Origin: Rhodopseudomonas sp.
Lineage (GTDB): Bacteria; Pseudomonadota; Alphaproteobacteria; Rhizobiales; Xanthobacteraceae
Reading direction: 5' to 3'
NCBI GenBank assembly: GCA_016124795.1
Contig: WGNB01000019.1
Span: forward strand, 62,001-126,000
DNA: 64,000 nt
Below the pieces are notes generated by a model, which searched no databases, was not told the origin of the DNA, and saw only the letters and a list, made by a program, of their open reading frames with translations. Below are positions 57,028 through 63,963 of the stretch, piece after piece. Position 1 is the first letter of the stretch. Each line of letters starts with the position of its first letter. Position numbers and translations under genes: made by a program.

Positions 57028-57187
57028 TGCGGGTTTCGGCTCCGCGCGCGCCATGTGGAAGCGCCGATTAACCGTCGGGCTTAAGCGACTGGCAATTATT
57101 GACGCGCTAGATTTGTAGATCGTCACGATCGGGGACCGGGGAAGCCGCATCTGAATCGGTGACTTGCATCAATGTATGAGGCGAGCG

Positions 57188-57367
57188 ATGCATAATGCAG
57201 CCGTCACTCAACATCCCGCAGCACATGAAGGTTATGTCGTCGAGGTCGGGGGCCGTTTCGTGTCGGAATACGGCACGCTGACCGCGGCCTTGCGCGCCGG
57301 CCTCGAACTCAAGAACCAGGACGCCCAGGCCCAGGTCAAGGTCTATGACGTCAAGGATCGGGCCTAG
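57188..57367 (+). CDS. Small hypothetical protein
   Basis: 59 residues from ATG at 57188; the ATG at 57164 would add 8. An alpha/beta-like arrangement: EGYVVEVGGRFVSEYG, LTAALRAGLELKNQ, and QVKVYDVKDRA. No Cys, no membrane segment. Lies 160 bp after clpS on the same strand. Similar short proteins exist in the group but I cannot name a family. Confidence 0.6.
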   Translation: MHNAAVTQHPAAHEGYVVEVGGRFVSEYGTLTAALRAGLELKNQDAQAQVKVYDVKDRA

Positions 57368-57409
57368 CCGCTTGTTCTCGGTGTCGCCGGTTCGTGTCGC
57401 CGCGCTGCG

Positions 57410-57739
57410 TCAGTTGCCGCAGTTCCAGACATAGCCGATCGGCGTCGACGTATAGCAGGGGCCGAAGCCGCCGCCGTTCCAGCGCCCGTGATAAAATTGC
57501 GGGTGGGCGGGACCGTAATAATTTGGGCGGGTCGACCAGTAATGTTCGGCGCGCTCGCGTTCGATAACCTCGGGCGGCCGGTAGCCGGGCAAGAAGCCGT
57601 AGCCGTGCCAATGGCGGCTGACACGGTGTTTCTTCGCCGGCGCTTTCTTGTGGACCGGCTCGGCAAGGACCGGAGCGGCCAGCGTGACGGCCAGTGCCAC
57701 GGAGACAAGACTGGCAATCAAACGCGACATGCGGGACAT
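57410..57739 (-). CDS. Hypothetical secreted Tyr/His/Gly-rich protein
   Basis: 109 residues from ATG at 57739 (57730 possible). Signal peptide (LIASLVSVALAVTLAAPVLA) then a Lys/His/Arg segment (HKKAPAKKHRVSRHWHGYGF) and a Tyr/Gly/Pro-rich C-terminus with two Cys (GFGPCYTSTP, YVWNCGN). Low-complexity periplasmic protein of a kind common in Bradyrhizobium-like genomes; function unknown. Confidence 0.6.
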   Translation of the reverse strand: MSRMSRLIASLVSVALAVTLAAPVLAEPVHKKAPAKKHRVSRHWHGYGFLPGYRPPEVIERERAEHYWSTRPNYYGPAHPQFYHGRWNGGGFGPCYTSTPIGYVWNCGN

Positions 57740-57845
57740 CCGGCGACGGGCGAAGGTAGCATAACCGCGCCATCTGCGCTTGCGTTCATGGTGAAACTGA
57801 GACGTCGGCCAGGCCCTTCCGTGCATGGAAGCGACGCGCGTGCGC

Positions 57846-58313
57846 TCAACTGTGCTGCGCCATCTGCTCGGCCAGCGTCAGCAAGGCCATGGTGCGGGCG
57901 CGCAAGGCGGCGGCGCGCTGCTTGTTGAGGGTGCGGCCGACCGCCAGCATCTGAATTCGCAACAAAATGCCGGACACCTGCATCGTGCTGACCACGGTGA
58001 CCATCGCGCCGGCGTCTTCCGGGGCGATGTCGTAGGTGGTGCGGCCGACCCAGTCATAGGTTTCGGTCTCGAGCGTCAGGCGGTGCGGGGCTTGCGCTTC
58101 GATGACGTGATATTCCATGTCGACGCGGGCCTGCGCCGGCCCGGTGCTGGTGTGAATGACACTGCCGGTTTCGAGCCGGCCATCCGGTTCGAGTCGGGCG
58201 GTGCCGAGATCGGGGATGACCTCGCGCCAGCGGGTGACGGTTTCGAGCGCGGCCCAGACCGCGTTCGGCGGCGCGGTTGTGTGGAATTCGACGGTGAGCG
58301 GATAAGTGAACAT
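57846..58313 (-). CDS. SRPBCC family protein
   Basis: 155 residues with START/SRPBCC helix-grip features: EFHTTAPPNAVWAALETVTRWREVIPD at the start, the beta-strands DMEYHVIEAQAPHRLTL, and a C-terminal amphipathic helix (RIQMLAVGRTLNKQRAAALR). Ligand unknown. Runs in the same direction as the Hsp70-like gene with about 45 bp between. Confidence 0.82.
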   Translation of the reverse strand: MFTYPLTVEFHTTAPPNAVWAALETVTRWREVIPDLGTARLEPDGRLETGSVIHTSTGPAQARVDMEYHVIEAQAPHRLTLETETYDWVGRTTYDIAPEDAGAMVTVVSTMQVSGILLRIQMLAVGRTLNKQRAAALRARTMALLTLAEQMAQHS

Positions 58314-58357
58314 CAGCGGGCCCTTAGCAGGTGTCGTCGCGCCGCGCCATAACGCGT

Positions 58358-59644
58358 TCAGCGGCCGAATTTGCGCCGGGCATCGAGGCCGAGGCCCTTG
58401 CCGACCGCGCCGAAGACGTCGCCGCTGACGACCTGGGCTTGCGGAAACAGACGCCGCACCAGCGCCTGGACCGGCAGCGCCATCGAGCTGCCGCCGGTCA
58501 GGAACACCGTGTCGATGCCGTTCGGCGCGATGCCGGCATCCGCCACCGTCGCGCCGATGCAGGCTTCGATCCGGGCCATCAGGTCGGCGATCGCGGTGAC
58601 GAAATCGTCGCGCCGGACCGGCAGCGAGAAACCGCGCTCGATATAATCCAGCGCGATCTCAGTCTGCACCGTGGCGCTGAGATCGATCTTGGCGCGTTCG
58701 ATATCGCCGATCAGCCGATGGCCGGCGCGGCCTTCAATCACCGCCAGCAGCCGGTCGAGCAATGCCGGCGACTCCGCCTGCCGCCGCAGCAATTTGACGT
58801 CGGCGTGAATCTTGCGGTCGTAGATCGCGTTGATGTTCGACCAGGTCGACAGATCGACATAGAGCCCGTTCGGCATCTCGATGTGCTTGTCGCCATAGTG
58901 CGAGCCGTGGCCGAAGGCCGGCATGACCTGCTGCATCGACAGCGCGCGGTCGAAATCGGTGCCGCCGACCCTGATGCCGCGATTGGCGAGGATATCGCCG
59001 GAACGGTCGTTGCGCGCGATGCGGTCCGGCGCCACCCGCACGATGGAAAAGTCCGAGGTGCCGCCGCCGATATCGACGATCAGGATCAGTTGCTCGCCGG
59101 TGACGACGGTCTCGTATTCGAGCGCGGCGGCGATCGGTTCGAACTGGAATTCGATGTGCCTGAAGCCGACCTTGCGCGCGGCGCCTTCGAGATCGGCCTG
59201 CGCCTTGCGGTCGAGATCGGCGGCGTTCTCGATGAACTGCACCGGACGGCCGAGCACGACGCTGTCGAGGTCGCGGCCGATCTGGCTTTCCGTCGTGGCT
59301 TTCAGGTGGCGCAGGAACAGCCCGAGGATATCGGCCAGCGTGACGTGGCGTTTGCCGATATAGGTCTTCTCATGAAAGATCGGCCGGCCGATCACGCTCT
59401 TGAGCGCGCGCATGAAGCGGCCGTTCTCGCCGCTCATGTAGTCGCGGATCGCGGCGCGGCCAAAGCTCGGTTTGCCGGTGGTGAAGTTGAAGAAGATCGC
59501 GCTCGGGATCGCTTCGGCGTCGCCCTCGACCGGTACCGAGAAATGCCGGTCGGCGGTGGCCAGCGACACGGTCGAGTTCGAGGTGCCGAAGTCGATGCCG
59601 CAATAGAAGGTTGTCGCGGACGCCTGCGCGATGTCCGCCGTCAT
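58358..59644 (-). CDS. Hsp70-like ATPase without substrate-binding domain (YegD type)
   Basis: 428 residues from ATG at 59644 (MTADIAQASATTFYCGIDFG); further upstream residues are not family-like. It covers the actin/Hsp70 ATPase core: phosphate-1 loop CGIDFGTSNSTVSLA, VGRPVQF, phosphate-2 LILIVDIGGGTSDFSIV, and adenosine motif VFLTGGSSMALPV. No C-terminal peptide-binding domain, as in YegD. Function not known. Confidence 0.9.
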   Translation of the reverse strand: MTADIAQASATTFYCGIDFGTSNSTVSLATADRHFSVPVEGDAEAIPSAIFFNFTTGKPSFGRAAIRDYMSGENGRFMRALKSVIGRPIFHEKTYIGKRHVTLADILGLFLRHLKATTESQIGRDLDSVVLGRPVQFIENAADLDRKAQADLEGAARKVGFRHIEFQFEPIAAALEYETVVTGEQLILIVDIGGGTSDFSIVRVAPDRIARNDRSGDILANRGIRVGGTDFDRALSMQQVMPAFGHGSHYGDKHIEMPNGLYVDLSTWSNINAIYDRKIHADVKLLRRQAESPALLDRLLAVIEGRAGHRLIGDIERAKIDLSATVQTEIALDYIERGFSLPVRRDDFVTAIADLMARIEACIGATVADAGIAPNGIDTVFLTGGSSMALPVQALVRRLFPQAQVVSGDVFGAVGKGLGLDARRKFGR

Positions 59645-60228
59645 GCCGTCAGTCAAAATCGGGTTGCTCCAGAATCGGTTGGCGCGACGAGGGCGCCTCG
59701 CGCTCTTAGACAGCGATTGGCGCAAGGACGCAACGTGGCCTTGGGTCATGGCGTCCATTCAGCCGGGCAGCCGTTCGCGTTCCCGGCCCGCGCCGGCGCG
59801 CCCGGGGGATGGCATCAAACCCGAACCGCGCCCCAGGACAAGCCGAGGGGGCGGGGCGCCGGTTCCGATCGCCGCCTTTGTGGAGCGAAGCGACCTCCGG
59901 CTGGCTTTCGTCCGCCTTCACCGACACCGCGTCCAGCCCACTCAAGGGCGGTCCCCCGTAGTGGGGACGGACGGCTGCCCGAGGCCCCCCGAGTGCGGGG
60001 TTACGAGCCCCGCCCGTAGGCGACGCGACTTGCTCCGCCTGACGGGATCGTCTCCGGAAGACGCCCCTCGATGAGCAAGGTGAGGGGAATTTAATCTATT
60101 GTAGGATTTAAGTCGAGTGGCGGTGCGCGGCTTTTTTTTGGGGGCCGCGCGCGGCGGCGGCGGGCTAGACTGCGCGCCGAAGGGTCGTGGAATGCCGGCG
60201 CAAGGCCGCTGGCGAAGGAGGCGAGGCG
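59645..60228. other. GC-rich region with no supported gene
   Basis: 584 bp of dense GC-rich sequence with several short hairpins (for example around 59950-60010, ccccgtagtgggg and ggggttacgagcccc). Open frames here lack recognisable features; the fragment reading KADESQPEVASLHKGGDRNR in one frame looks like typical repeat-derived coding noise. Could hold an unrecognised structured RNA or repeat element. Confidence 0.4.
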
Positions 60229-60534
60229 ATGGTGGCGAAGTGCGCGCATGCGGATCAGGTGAAGATCGTCACGCCGTCGGCGAAGGGCTGCGAGGAGTGC
60301 CTGAAGACCGGCGACTGGTGGGTGCACCTGCGGCTGTGCCGGAGCTGCGGCCATGTCGGCTGCTGCGACGACAGTCCGAACCGGCACGCCACCGCGCATT
60401 TCCATGCCACCGGCCATCCGATCATCGAGGGCTATGATCCGCCGGAAGGCTGGGGCTGGTGCTATGTCGACGAGGCGTTCGTCGAACTGCCGAATACGAC
60501 CAAGCAGGTTGGGCCGATCAAGCGCTGGGTGTGA
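60229..60534 (+). CDS. UBP-type zinc-finger protein
   Basis: 101 residues from ATG at 60229 (ggaggcgaggcg upstream). A ZnF-UBP domain: CAHADQV, CEECLKTGDWWVHLRLC, CGHVGCCDDS and HATAHFHATGHPIIEGYDP provide the Cys/His cluster and the aromatic pocket. In bacteria such free-standing UBP fingers are common and of unclear role; in eukaryotes the domain binds free C-terminal GlyGly of ubiquitin. Confidence 0.88.
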   Translation: MVAKCAHADQVKIVTPSAKGCEECLKTGDWWVHLRLCRSCGHVGCCDDSPNRHATAHFHATGHPIIEGYDPPEGWGWCYVDEAFVELPNTTKQVGPIKRWV

Positions 60535-60544
60535 GGGCGCGGCG

Positions 60545-61186
60545 TCACGCCACTGAGGTCATCACCGCCGCGTAATGGCATGACGCGGCCGACAGCACGA
60601 AGCCGTGCCAGATCGCGTTCTGGAACCGCAGGCTCTCCCAGACATGGAAGATGACGCCGACCGAATAGAGCACGCCGCCGAGCGCGATCAGCAGCAGGGT
60701 GACGGGCGCGAGCGCCGCCGCCATCGGGCCGATGACGGCGAGCCCGCTCCAGCCCATGACGAGATAGAGCGCGATGGCGGCGCGGTCGAAGCGGCCGGGC
60801 CAGACAATCTTCAGCGTGATGCCGGCCACCGCCGCGAGCCACTGGACAGCCAGGATCGCGTCGGGCGCGGCGCCGCGCATCGGCAGCACGAAGGCGGTGT
60901 AGGTCGCGGCGATCAGCAGGTAGATCGCCGAATGGTCGAGCCGCCGCAGCCACCATTTCACCGGCGTCAGCGGCCACAGGTTATAGGCGGCGGAAAAGCC
61001 GATCATCGCGGCAAGGCCCGCGCTATAGATCGACACGGCGGTCACTTGCGAGACATTGGCGTAGAGCGCGGCGACGACGATCAGCGCCGCGCCGCCGGCA
61101 ACCGCAAAGGCGATGCCAAGGCCATGCACAACGGCATCGGCGATGGTCTCGGCGCGATCGTAGTTCCAGCGGATCGGCGGCGTCAT
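60545..61186 (-). CDS. Hemolysin III family (PAQR-type) membrane protein
   Basis: 213 residues from ATG at 61186 (MTPPIRWNYDRAETIADAVV). Seven predicted helices. PAQR-type signatures: HGLGIAFAVAGGAAL near the start, LDHSAIYLLIAATYTAFVL and FHVWESLRFQNAIWHGFVL with His residues near the membrane ends. Function in bacteria is unclear despite the haemolysin name. Convergent with the UBP gene. Confidence 0.9.
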   Translation of the reverse strand: MTPPIRWNYDRAETIADAVVHGLGIAFAVAGGAALIVVAALYANVSQVTAVSIYSAGLAAMIGFSAAYNLWPLTPVKWWLRRLDHSAIYLLIAATYTAFVLPMRGAAPDAILAVQWLAAVAGITLKIVWPGRFDRAAIALYLVMGWSGLAVIGPMAAALAPVTLLLIALGGVLYSVGVIFHVWESLRFQNAIWHGFVLSAASCHYAAVMTSVA

Positions 61187-61248
61187 GCCGTGAAGTGTGG
61201 AAGGCGAATGCGGCGGAGAGGTGACAGGGGGATGACGCCTCACACGTC

Positions 61249-61303
61249 ATGGCCGGGCATAGCCCGTCGAAGACGGGCGTAAACGCCCTTATGTCCCGGC
61301 CAT
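61249..61303. repeat. Palindromic intergenic element
   Basis: 55 bp with 9-bp terminal arms atggccggg/cccggccat and an inner hairpin gcccgtc-gaa-gacgggc (61262-61278). First of a series of palindromic elements in 61.2-63.1 kb. Typical of extragenic palindromes of Bradyrhizobiaceae genomes. Confidence 0.65.
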
Positions 61304-61336
61304 CTCGCTTAGAGGGCCAATGCATCCCTAAGCGGG

Positions 61337-61359
61337 ATCACCGGGACAAGCCCGGTGAT
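61337..61359. repeat. Short perfect hairpin, member of repeat family B
   Basis: Perfect 9-bp arms atcaccggg/cccggtgat with acaag loop. It begins the 66-bp direct repeat 61341-61406 that recurs at 62251-62317. Confidence 0.6.
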
Positions 61360-61406
61360 GACAGGGCGCGGTTTGTAGGGTGCAATGGCGCAGCGTATTG
61401 CGCCGG
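61341..61406. repeat. Direct repeat copy A (partner 62251-62317)
   Basis: The 66 bases from ccgggacaagcccgg through gtagggtgcaat to the gcgtattgcgccgg end recur with roughly 90 percent identity at 62251-62317. The copies bracket a 0.9-kb segment that contains the 61547 gene and the element at 61992, so recombination between them could delete it. Confidence 0.6.
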
Positions 61407-61452
61407 GATTATTCAATGGTGGGTTACGCGCCTTCGGCGCTAACCCACCCTA
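61375..61452. repeat. MITE-like element, GTAGGG ends, copy 1
   Basis: Ends are gtagggtg (left) and caccctac (right). Contains a gcgcagcgtattgcgcc dyad and a 32-bp imperfect hairpin (ggtgggttacgcgccttcggcgctaacccacc at 61418-61449). 78 bp, no ORF. Confidence 0.55.
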
Positions 61453-61546
61453 CGGGCTACGGGCTACGAGCCTGTCGTTAGCTTGCGAAGCAGCAAGGCT
61501 GATTTGCCTTACGTGATCCGAGTTCTAGAGGGAGAAGGAGCAATTT

Positions 61547-61846
61547 ATGCGTCATAAGGTTGTCGCAATCTGCTCGGCGGTAGGGCTGCTGACGGCAGCT
61601 CCGGTTTTCGCGGCGAACGCGATCATCGTGAGTGGCGTTAACAAGTACGGCCAACACTTCGTCGTTCGCTATCGCCCGGACGGTAGCGCGCGCGGCTCGT
61701 GCAGCGATTGCCGTGCCCCGTATAAGAGCGACGTCGGCGTGTGGACCCGGCGGGGCGATTCGCTATGCGTGACCTGGCATCGCTGGCGGGGGAGCGGAAG
61801 CTGCGATGTCCGCCTCGTTGATGGAAAATGGCGCTATCAACCATAA
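61547..61846 (+). CDS. Hypothetical secreted small Cys-containing protein
   Basis: 99 residues. Signal peptide (VVAICSAVGLLTAAPVFAAN) then a short domain with FVVRYRPDGSARGSCSDCRAP and LCVTWHRWRGSGSCDVRL, four Cys that could form two disulfides. A gagggagaaggag ribosome binding site lies just upstream. Flanked by repeat elements; family not recognised. Confidence 0.6.
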   Translation: MRHKVVAICSAVGLLTAAPVFAANAIIVSGVNKYGQHFVVRYRPDGSARGSCSDCRAPYKSDVGVWTRRGDSLCVTWHRWRGSGSCDVRLVDGKWRYQP

Positions 61847-61991
61847 CCCTGTCCTCGAGACAAGAGCCTGGAGAAGCTGGGGCTCCTCACAGAGCTGCCG
61901 TCTTCCAGTCGCCCCGGTCTGGAAGGGGGTCGTCCGTGGCGAAGATCGTGAGAACGCGAAATGTTCTGGCTGGATCGGAGGGGGCCGGTGA

Positions 61992-62097
61992 AGCCCGTAG
62001 GGTGGGTTAGGCGCGTCGGGCCGTAAACCACCATTGATGTTGGAGCTGTTTGCGCGGTGGGTTACGCGCCTTCGGCGCTAACCCGCCCTACGGGCTA
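61992..62097. repeat. 106-bp MITE-like element, copy 1 (partner 63011-63116)
   Basis: Starts agcccgtag and ends ctacgggcta, with the inner palindrome ggtgggttacgcgcc...ctaacccgcc. Nearly identical in content and length to the element at 63011-63116; one end carries a base change at the flanking TA. Confidence 0.6.
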
Positions 62098-62227
62098 CGG
62101 GCTGGTCCGGCGCCGCGTTGAGTAGGCGCGGAAACCAAGCTAGCGGCACGCCGAGCGTGCGGCCGTTAGTTAGGTCGAACCACATCGTATTGTCGTCAAA
62201 GCGGACGGCCGTCGCCGAAATGGTCAT
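62078..62227 (-). pseudogene. Truncated DUF2442 gene whose 3' end runs into a repeat
   Basis: From the ATG at 62227, 49 residues: MTISATAVRFDDNTMWFDL and NGRTLGVPLAWFPRLLNAAP match the N-terminal half of DUF2442. The following codons (DQPVARRAG) read into the 61992-62097 element, and the conserved C-terminal half is missing, so the gene looks truncated by repeat insertion. DUF2442 genes are often paired with DUF4160 genes in toxin-antitoxin-like pairs; no partner is visible. Confidence 0.6.
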
Positions 62228-62244
62228 GGCGAACAGTCTAGCCG

Positions 62245-62317
62245 TCATGGCCGGGACAAGCCCGGTGATGACAGGGGGGCGGTTTGTAGGGCTCAATCGC
62301 GCAGCGTATTGCGCCGG
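62245..62317. repeat. Direct repeat copy B with imperfect hairpin
   Basis: Contains ccgggacaagcccgg and the rest of the 66-67 bp repeat described at 61341-61406 (62251-62317). It overlaps the start of the GTAGGG-ended element copy 2. Confidence 0.55.
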
Positions 62318-62362
62318 CCAAAAGCACCAAATGGCGGATTACGCTTCGCTAATCCGCCCTAT
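62286..62362. repeat. MITE-like element, GTAGGG ends, copy 2
   Basis: About 77 bp: left gtagggc, right gccctat, with a perfect 9-bp hairpin ggcggatta/taatccgcc (62333-62358). Differs from copy 1 in its right half. It abuts the 3' end of the gene at 62370-62912. Confidence 0.5.
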
Positions 62363-62369
62363 GGGCTGC

Positions 62370-62912
62370 CTAATCTGCCTTACGTAAGCCTTGTCCGCCA
62401 TGGCCGCCTAGGGTGTGTTGAGGCCTCCAAACCCAGTTGCCTGATCTTACGAGAGATTTCTTTGCCGAGAATCCTACCCACTTTCCCTTTGCCTCATCTC
62501 GTTTGTGAGAGATCAGCAGTTGGAAAGTTCCATAGTACCCAAGTTGTTTTCGGTCCTTCCACGTCCCAGTAATCTTGTTGCCATCAATTATGCCAACAAC
62601 GCGATAGATGCCCCGACCAGTATCGTCTGCCTCCTTGAATTCGGCAGCGAGAAGGTTTGTGAATCGATAGACTGTTATCGCGCTTGGGAAGCTTCTAGGC
62701 CTTTTCTCTGCGTGAACGTCCCATTCTTGTGTCCACGGCAAATCAAAAAGATCGTCGGTGCGAATACTCCTGCGGAGGACTGTCAGCACTCTTATGAAAT
62801 GATATCCCGCTGCAATCGGCAGGAGTGATCCCAGTATCCATGTGGCTATAATAGAGCTGGGGATGCCAAGCAGGAATCCCAGAAAAGCTGTGAGCCAGTC
62901 TTTGCTATCCAT
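62370..62912 (-). CDS. Membrane-anchored protein with a beta-rich C-terminal domain
   Basis: 180 residues from the ATG at 62912 (MDSKDWLTAFLGFLLG). The N-terminus has one or two hydrophobic segments (about 6-45), followed by a short charged linker and a soluble domain with an alternating pattern: GIYRVVGIIDGNKITGTWKD, YYGTFQLLISHK, KGKWVGFSAKK and SGNWVWRP (101-163). This G-W-x-G/F-x-L arrangement suggests a small antiparallel beta barrel. The overall plan, N-terminal membrane anchor plus beta-rich sensor, is reminiscent of S-2TM-beta (Cap15-like) CBASS effectors, but no CD-NTase is near. The C-terminal 17 residues look repeat-derived. AT-rich and bracketed by two MITE-like repeats. Placement is a weak inference. 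Confidence 0.5.
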   Translation of the reverse strand: MDSKDWLTAFLGFLLGIPSSIIATWILGSLLPIAAGYHFIRVLTVLRRSIRTDDLFDLPWTQEWDVHAEKRPRSFPSAITVYRFTNLLAAEFKEADDTGRGIYRVVGIIDGNKITGTWKDRKQLGYYGTFQLLISHKRDEAKGKWVGFSAKKSLVRSGNWVWRPQHTLGGHGGQGLRKAD

Positions 62913-63010
62913 TAGGTAGAATCCACGATTCCAAATTCGATTGTCGACCTTGGTTATAAAATGTTTGGTGCTAATCTTGTCTCCAAGGTTCTCCTGAATT
63001 GTCTTCAATT

Positions 63011-63116
63011 TAGCCCGTAGGGGGGGTAGGCGCGTCGCGCCGTAACCCACCATTGATGTTGGAGTTATTTGCGCGGTGGGTTACGCGCCTTCGGCGCTAA
63101 CCCACCCTACGGGCTA
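63011..63116. repeat. 106-bp MITE-like element with 12-bp perfect terminal inverted repeats
   Basis: Left end tagcccgtaggg and right end ccctacgggcta are perfect inverted repeats of 12 bp, including a TA dinucleotide at each outer edge as expected for elements that duplicate TA. Contains a sub-palindrome (ggtgggttacgcgcc...taacccacc, 63075-63109) and the same middle (cattgatgttgga) as the copy at 61992-62097. No ORF. Its last three bases supply the TAG stop of the PIN gene. Confidence 0.7.
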
Positions 63117-63659
63117 GCCTTTCAAAAGCTTCCTGTTGTGCGTAATTATATTTATTCCGCAGCCCTTAAAGTCGGCGTCGTCGGTCATCAAGAATAGATT
63201 TTCGAGTTGGCAATACTCGACAAGTATCAAATCAGAAAAATCCATCGTTCCTTTGCAGAAGCCATCGACTGCTTCGTGCACATTGCAGCTTTGAACGCCT
63301 ACTCGAATGTAGTCGCTGTCATCCAGTATATGAAAGCAGGTGTCTCGGATTGACTCCATCACGTCAGAAAAATCAGAGCTTGATCTATATTTTTTAAATG
63401 CCGGAAATTTTGGATCGGAGTCTCGGCGAATCTCGTACTCATATCTCGCGCATTTGTTGCAGAACTCACCAAGGACATAGTCATTGACCACAATTCTATT
63501 TGTGCTCTTCAGTAGCTTTGAATAAGCGTCGCTGTAGGCTCTTGCCTTTTCAGCCGCAGAATTGCCGCCAAATCCATAAATAAAAATCCATGTGTTGGTA
63601 TCAAACAGTATGCGCGTTTTATCTAAATTCATATTTGATGCATCAATAATGCTATTCAT
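63114..63659 (-). CDS. PIN domain endonuclease-like protein
   Basis: 181 residues from the ATG at 63659 (MNSIIDASNMNLDKTRILFD), overlapping the STAS-like gene by 8 nt. PIN-fold motifs: RILFDTNTWIFIYGF (D20), VNDYVLGEFCNK (E65), MDFSDLILVEYC (D140, D143), and LMTDDADFKGC (D160, D161, D163), the acidic cluster of PIN-type ribonucleases. The stop codon is inside the adjacent repeat, so the C-terminus may be altered by its insertion. Fourteen of the window's lowest-GC lines fall here. It is the likely effector or toxin half of a pair. Confidence 0.75.
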   Translation of the reverse strand: MNSIIDASNMNLDKTRILFDTNTWIFIYGFGGNSAAEKARAYSDAYSKLLKSTNRIVVNDYVLGEFCNKCARYEYEIRRDSDPKFPAFKKYRSSSDFSDVMESIRDTCFHILDDSDYIRVGVQSCNVHEAVDGFCKGTMDFSDLILVEYCQLENLFLMTDDADFKGCGINIITHNRKLLKG

Positions 63660-63963
63660 CTTCTTCAATTCCTGTCGCACGTAAAAATGCGGCGCGGGCC
63701 GCCGCTGGATCTTTGAAATACATTTTGGCGCGATCAACGACTAATTTTAATCTGTTAAGATGCCAAGGTTCAGCTTCAATTGGAGGGGCGAGGTGACGGC
63801 GTATTTGTTCTTCGGAATATTCTCCGTATAGCTGGCCGACAGCGGCGTTCAAAAAGGCTGTCGTCATCCGTGTAACGCCAGAGAACGATATTGTTACTCT
63901 ATTGTCTTTCTCGATCTCCCCCCGAATGGCGTCATGAACGCGATTTCCATCTTGCGCGGACAC
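63652..63963 (-). CDS. STAS-like (DUF4325) domain protein
   Basis: 103 residues from GTG at 63963, with an ideal ggagga ribosome binding site 6 nt before; the frame is open upstream to the window edge but the site fixes the start. VTISFSGVTRMTTAFLNAAVG and GEYSEEQIRRHLAPPIE match the STAS-like DUF4325 family, small domains that resemble anti-sigma antagonists and often occur with ATPase/HATPase and PIN partners. Overlap with the PIN gene by 8 nt shows co-translation. An upstream gene ending near 63980 (reading ALSK then stop) may be the missing third member. Confidence 0.65.
   Translation of the reverse strand: MSAQDGNRVHDAIRGEIEKDNRVTISFSGVTRMTTAFLNAAVGQLYGEYSEEQIRRHLAPPIEAEPWHLNRLKLVVDRAKMYFKDPAAARAAFLRATGIEEDE

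Noticed and set aside
58331-60019. 562-residue open frame opposite the Hsp70-like gene
   Set aside because: Asp/Arg/Ala-rich shadow; the opposite strand has full Hsp70 ATPase motifs.
61249-63116. CRISPR array suspected from repeated sequences
   Set aside because: Repeats differ in type and spacing, with genes between them, and lack regular spacers; they are palindromic and MITE-like elements.
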